Source of the DNA: Gammaproteobacteria bacterium
GTDB taxonomy: Bacteria > Pseudomonadota > Gammaproteobacteria > Pseudomonadales > Pseudohongiellaceae
DNA length: 64,000 nt
Direction: 5' to 3'
NCBI GenBank assembly: GCA_030682575.1
Contig: JAUXNX010000026.1
Location: 1-64,000, forward strand
Shown here: piece after piece, positions 63,180 to 64,000 of the stretch
Layout of the letters: each line of letters starts with the position of its first letter
Position numbering within the stretch: the first letter of the stretch is position 1
Notes under the pieces: generated by a model
What the model was told of the DNA's origin: nothing
Databases searched by the model: none
What the model saw: the letters and a program-made list of their open reading frames with translations, nothing else
Program-made: the position numbers and the translations under genes

Positions 63180-64000
63180 TTACAGATTCCAGTCTGCTGA
63201 CAACCAGAAACCACGGTTCCATGGAGTATGCAAACGTGACTCGAATCCGCCTTCTACTGGCAGACGCTGAGCTTTCTGGTCGAACAGGTTGCTGATACCA
63301 CCGCTCAGAGTCAGCTCGCTACCCATGAAATCATCGAACACATAGGCGTACTGTGCATTGACGATGACCTGTGAGTCGATCTGACGATCCATCTTGTAAC
63401 CGTCGAAAATGGACACTGCCACTTTGTCGATTACCACGTGGTGCTGGTAGTTGGCGCTGATTGATGCGCTGTGATTGCCCATGAACCAGTTGGTACGCAG
63501 GTTGCTCTTGATCTTCGGAAGAGGCGGTGCGATACCGGTGTTGGCATTCTGGAAGCCACGACCATCCCGAACAATTTTTGTGGAATCTGCGTACTCGTAG
63601 TTCGAGTAGTAGGTTGCACTCAATGTTGTCTGGAAGGTGCCCAGGTCACTGGTCTCGTACGTGTAACGTGCGCGGGCATCATACAACTCAACCCACAGGC
63701 TGCTCACGTTGTCAGTGAAGGCCAGAGTACGAACGACGCGGTAGTTGTTGGCCGGGTCGCGTTGCACGTAAGGGTTGGGATTTGCTGCCAGGAAAGCAAC
63801 ACCTTGAGCCAGGTGAGCGGGGTTGGCGGCACTGTAGTTGCTGATGCCAGTAGCCAGCTTCATGCGCTCAAACTCCTGATTGGTCACGTCCTGTGGCAAC
63901 AGTGCAGCGAAGCGGTCGGTGTACTCGATGTCCTGGTAATCCAGGCTCAGTTCGAGCGAGTCGATCGGCTGCCAGGTGAAACCAATATTCTTGATTTCAG
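63180..64000 (-). CDS. TonB-dependent receptor, C-terminal part (runs off the window)
   Basis: The frame is open across the right edge, so only the last 273 or so codons are present; earlier parts lie beyond 64000. Barrel features: WQPIDSLELSLDYQDIEYTD, ARYTYETSDLGTFQTTLSATYYSNYEY, ELTLSGGISNLFDQKAQRLP, and a terminal strand ending SADWNL. It is a second, different receptor convergent with the oxidase gene. The promoter is not visible, so its relation to the AGGAGG operator cannot be judged. Confidence 0.9.
   Translation of the reverse strand, partial: EIKNIGFTWQPIDSLELSLDYQDIEYTDRFAALLPQDVTNQEFERMKLATGISNYSAANPAHLAQGVAFLAANPNPYVQRDPANNYRVVRTLAFTDNVSSLWVELYDARARYTYETSDLGTFQTTLSATYYSNYEYADSTKIVRDGRGFQNANTGIAPPLPKIKSNLRTNWFMGNHSASISANYQHHVVIDKVAVSIFDGYKMDRQIDSQVIVNAQYAYVFDDFMGSELTLSGGISNLFDQKAQRLPVEGGFESRLHTPWNRGFWLSADWNL

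Overview
The window looks like part of the chromosome of a Gram-negative, aerobic, probably aquatic gammaproteobacterium. The evidence is TonB-dependent receptors, MlaA, periplasmic PQQ and molybdenum enzymes, a finR-like/fpr pair, an OxyR with both redox cysteines, a 7TM-DISM hybrid kinase and Pseudomonas-like REP hairpins. The genus cannot be fixed from sequence reading alone.

Positions 1-12,660 are a gene-cassette array. Fourteen attC-like sites, each running from a TAAC core to a GTTA core on the plus strand, separate short, mostly AT-richer, mostly unrecognised genes. Almost all genes read on the minus strand, so the attI end should lie near 12,660, but no integrase gene is there: the next genes are an ordinary membrane LuxR regulator and housekeeping-type genes. 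As seen, this is an array without an integrase (CALIN-like). An IS110-family element has inserted inside the leftmost attC. Cassette cargo includes a BrnT/BrnA toxin-antitoxin pair reading against the array, a large lipoprotein carboxylesterase, a DUF4238 protein, a divergent PurM-like protein, a GNAT acetyltransferase, small membrane proteins and several orphans.

Positions 12.7-37.5 kb are stable chromosome: a LuxR-type membrane regulator, a VOC protein, a ParD antitoxin with a shortened ParE, two PQQ-type quinoproteins with a CHRD protein and an M28-like peptidase, a large hybrid histidine kinase, S-formylglutathione hydrolase and pirin. Then comes a cluster resembling the mycobacterial decaprenyl-phospho-arabinose pathway (GtrA, DprE1-like, DprE2-like, and a HAD-UbiA fusion), followed by an RND/MMPL exporter overlapping MlaA, and an inositol-phosphatase family protein.

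Positions 37.5-51.5 kb hold redox and stress genes: finR-like/fpr with palindromic operators, a redoxin, a second RND exporter, ClpP, an NnrU-like protein and oxyR. A candidate small RNA lies divergent to oxyR, in the position of OxyS. A four-module redoxin/cytochrome c/copper monooxygenase/EF-hand protein and a Tat-exported molybdenum hydroxylase pair follow.

Positions 51.7-64 kb hold a glutamate-synthase-like flavoprotein, a DUF481 protein, and a set that looks like one periplasmic amino-acid or amine oxidation system: a secreted RidA, a di-haem cytochrome c, a TonB receptor, a membrane-anchored CadC-like regulator, a Tat-exported flavin amine oxidase and a second TonB receptor running off the window. 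The receptor and the oxidase share a near-identical 37-38 bp tandem operator with the same spacing to a -10 box. This is the strongest undescribed regulatory signal I found.
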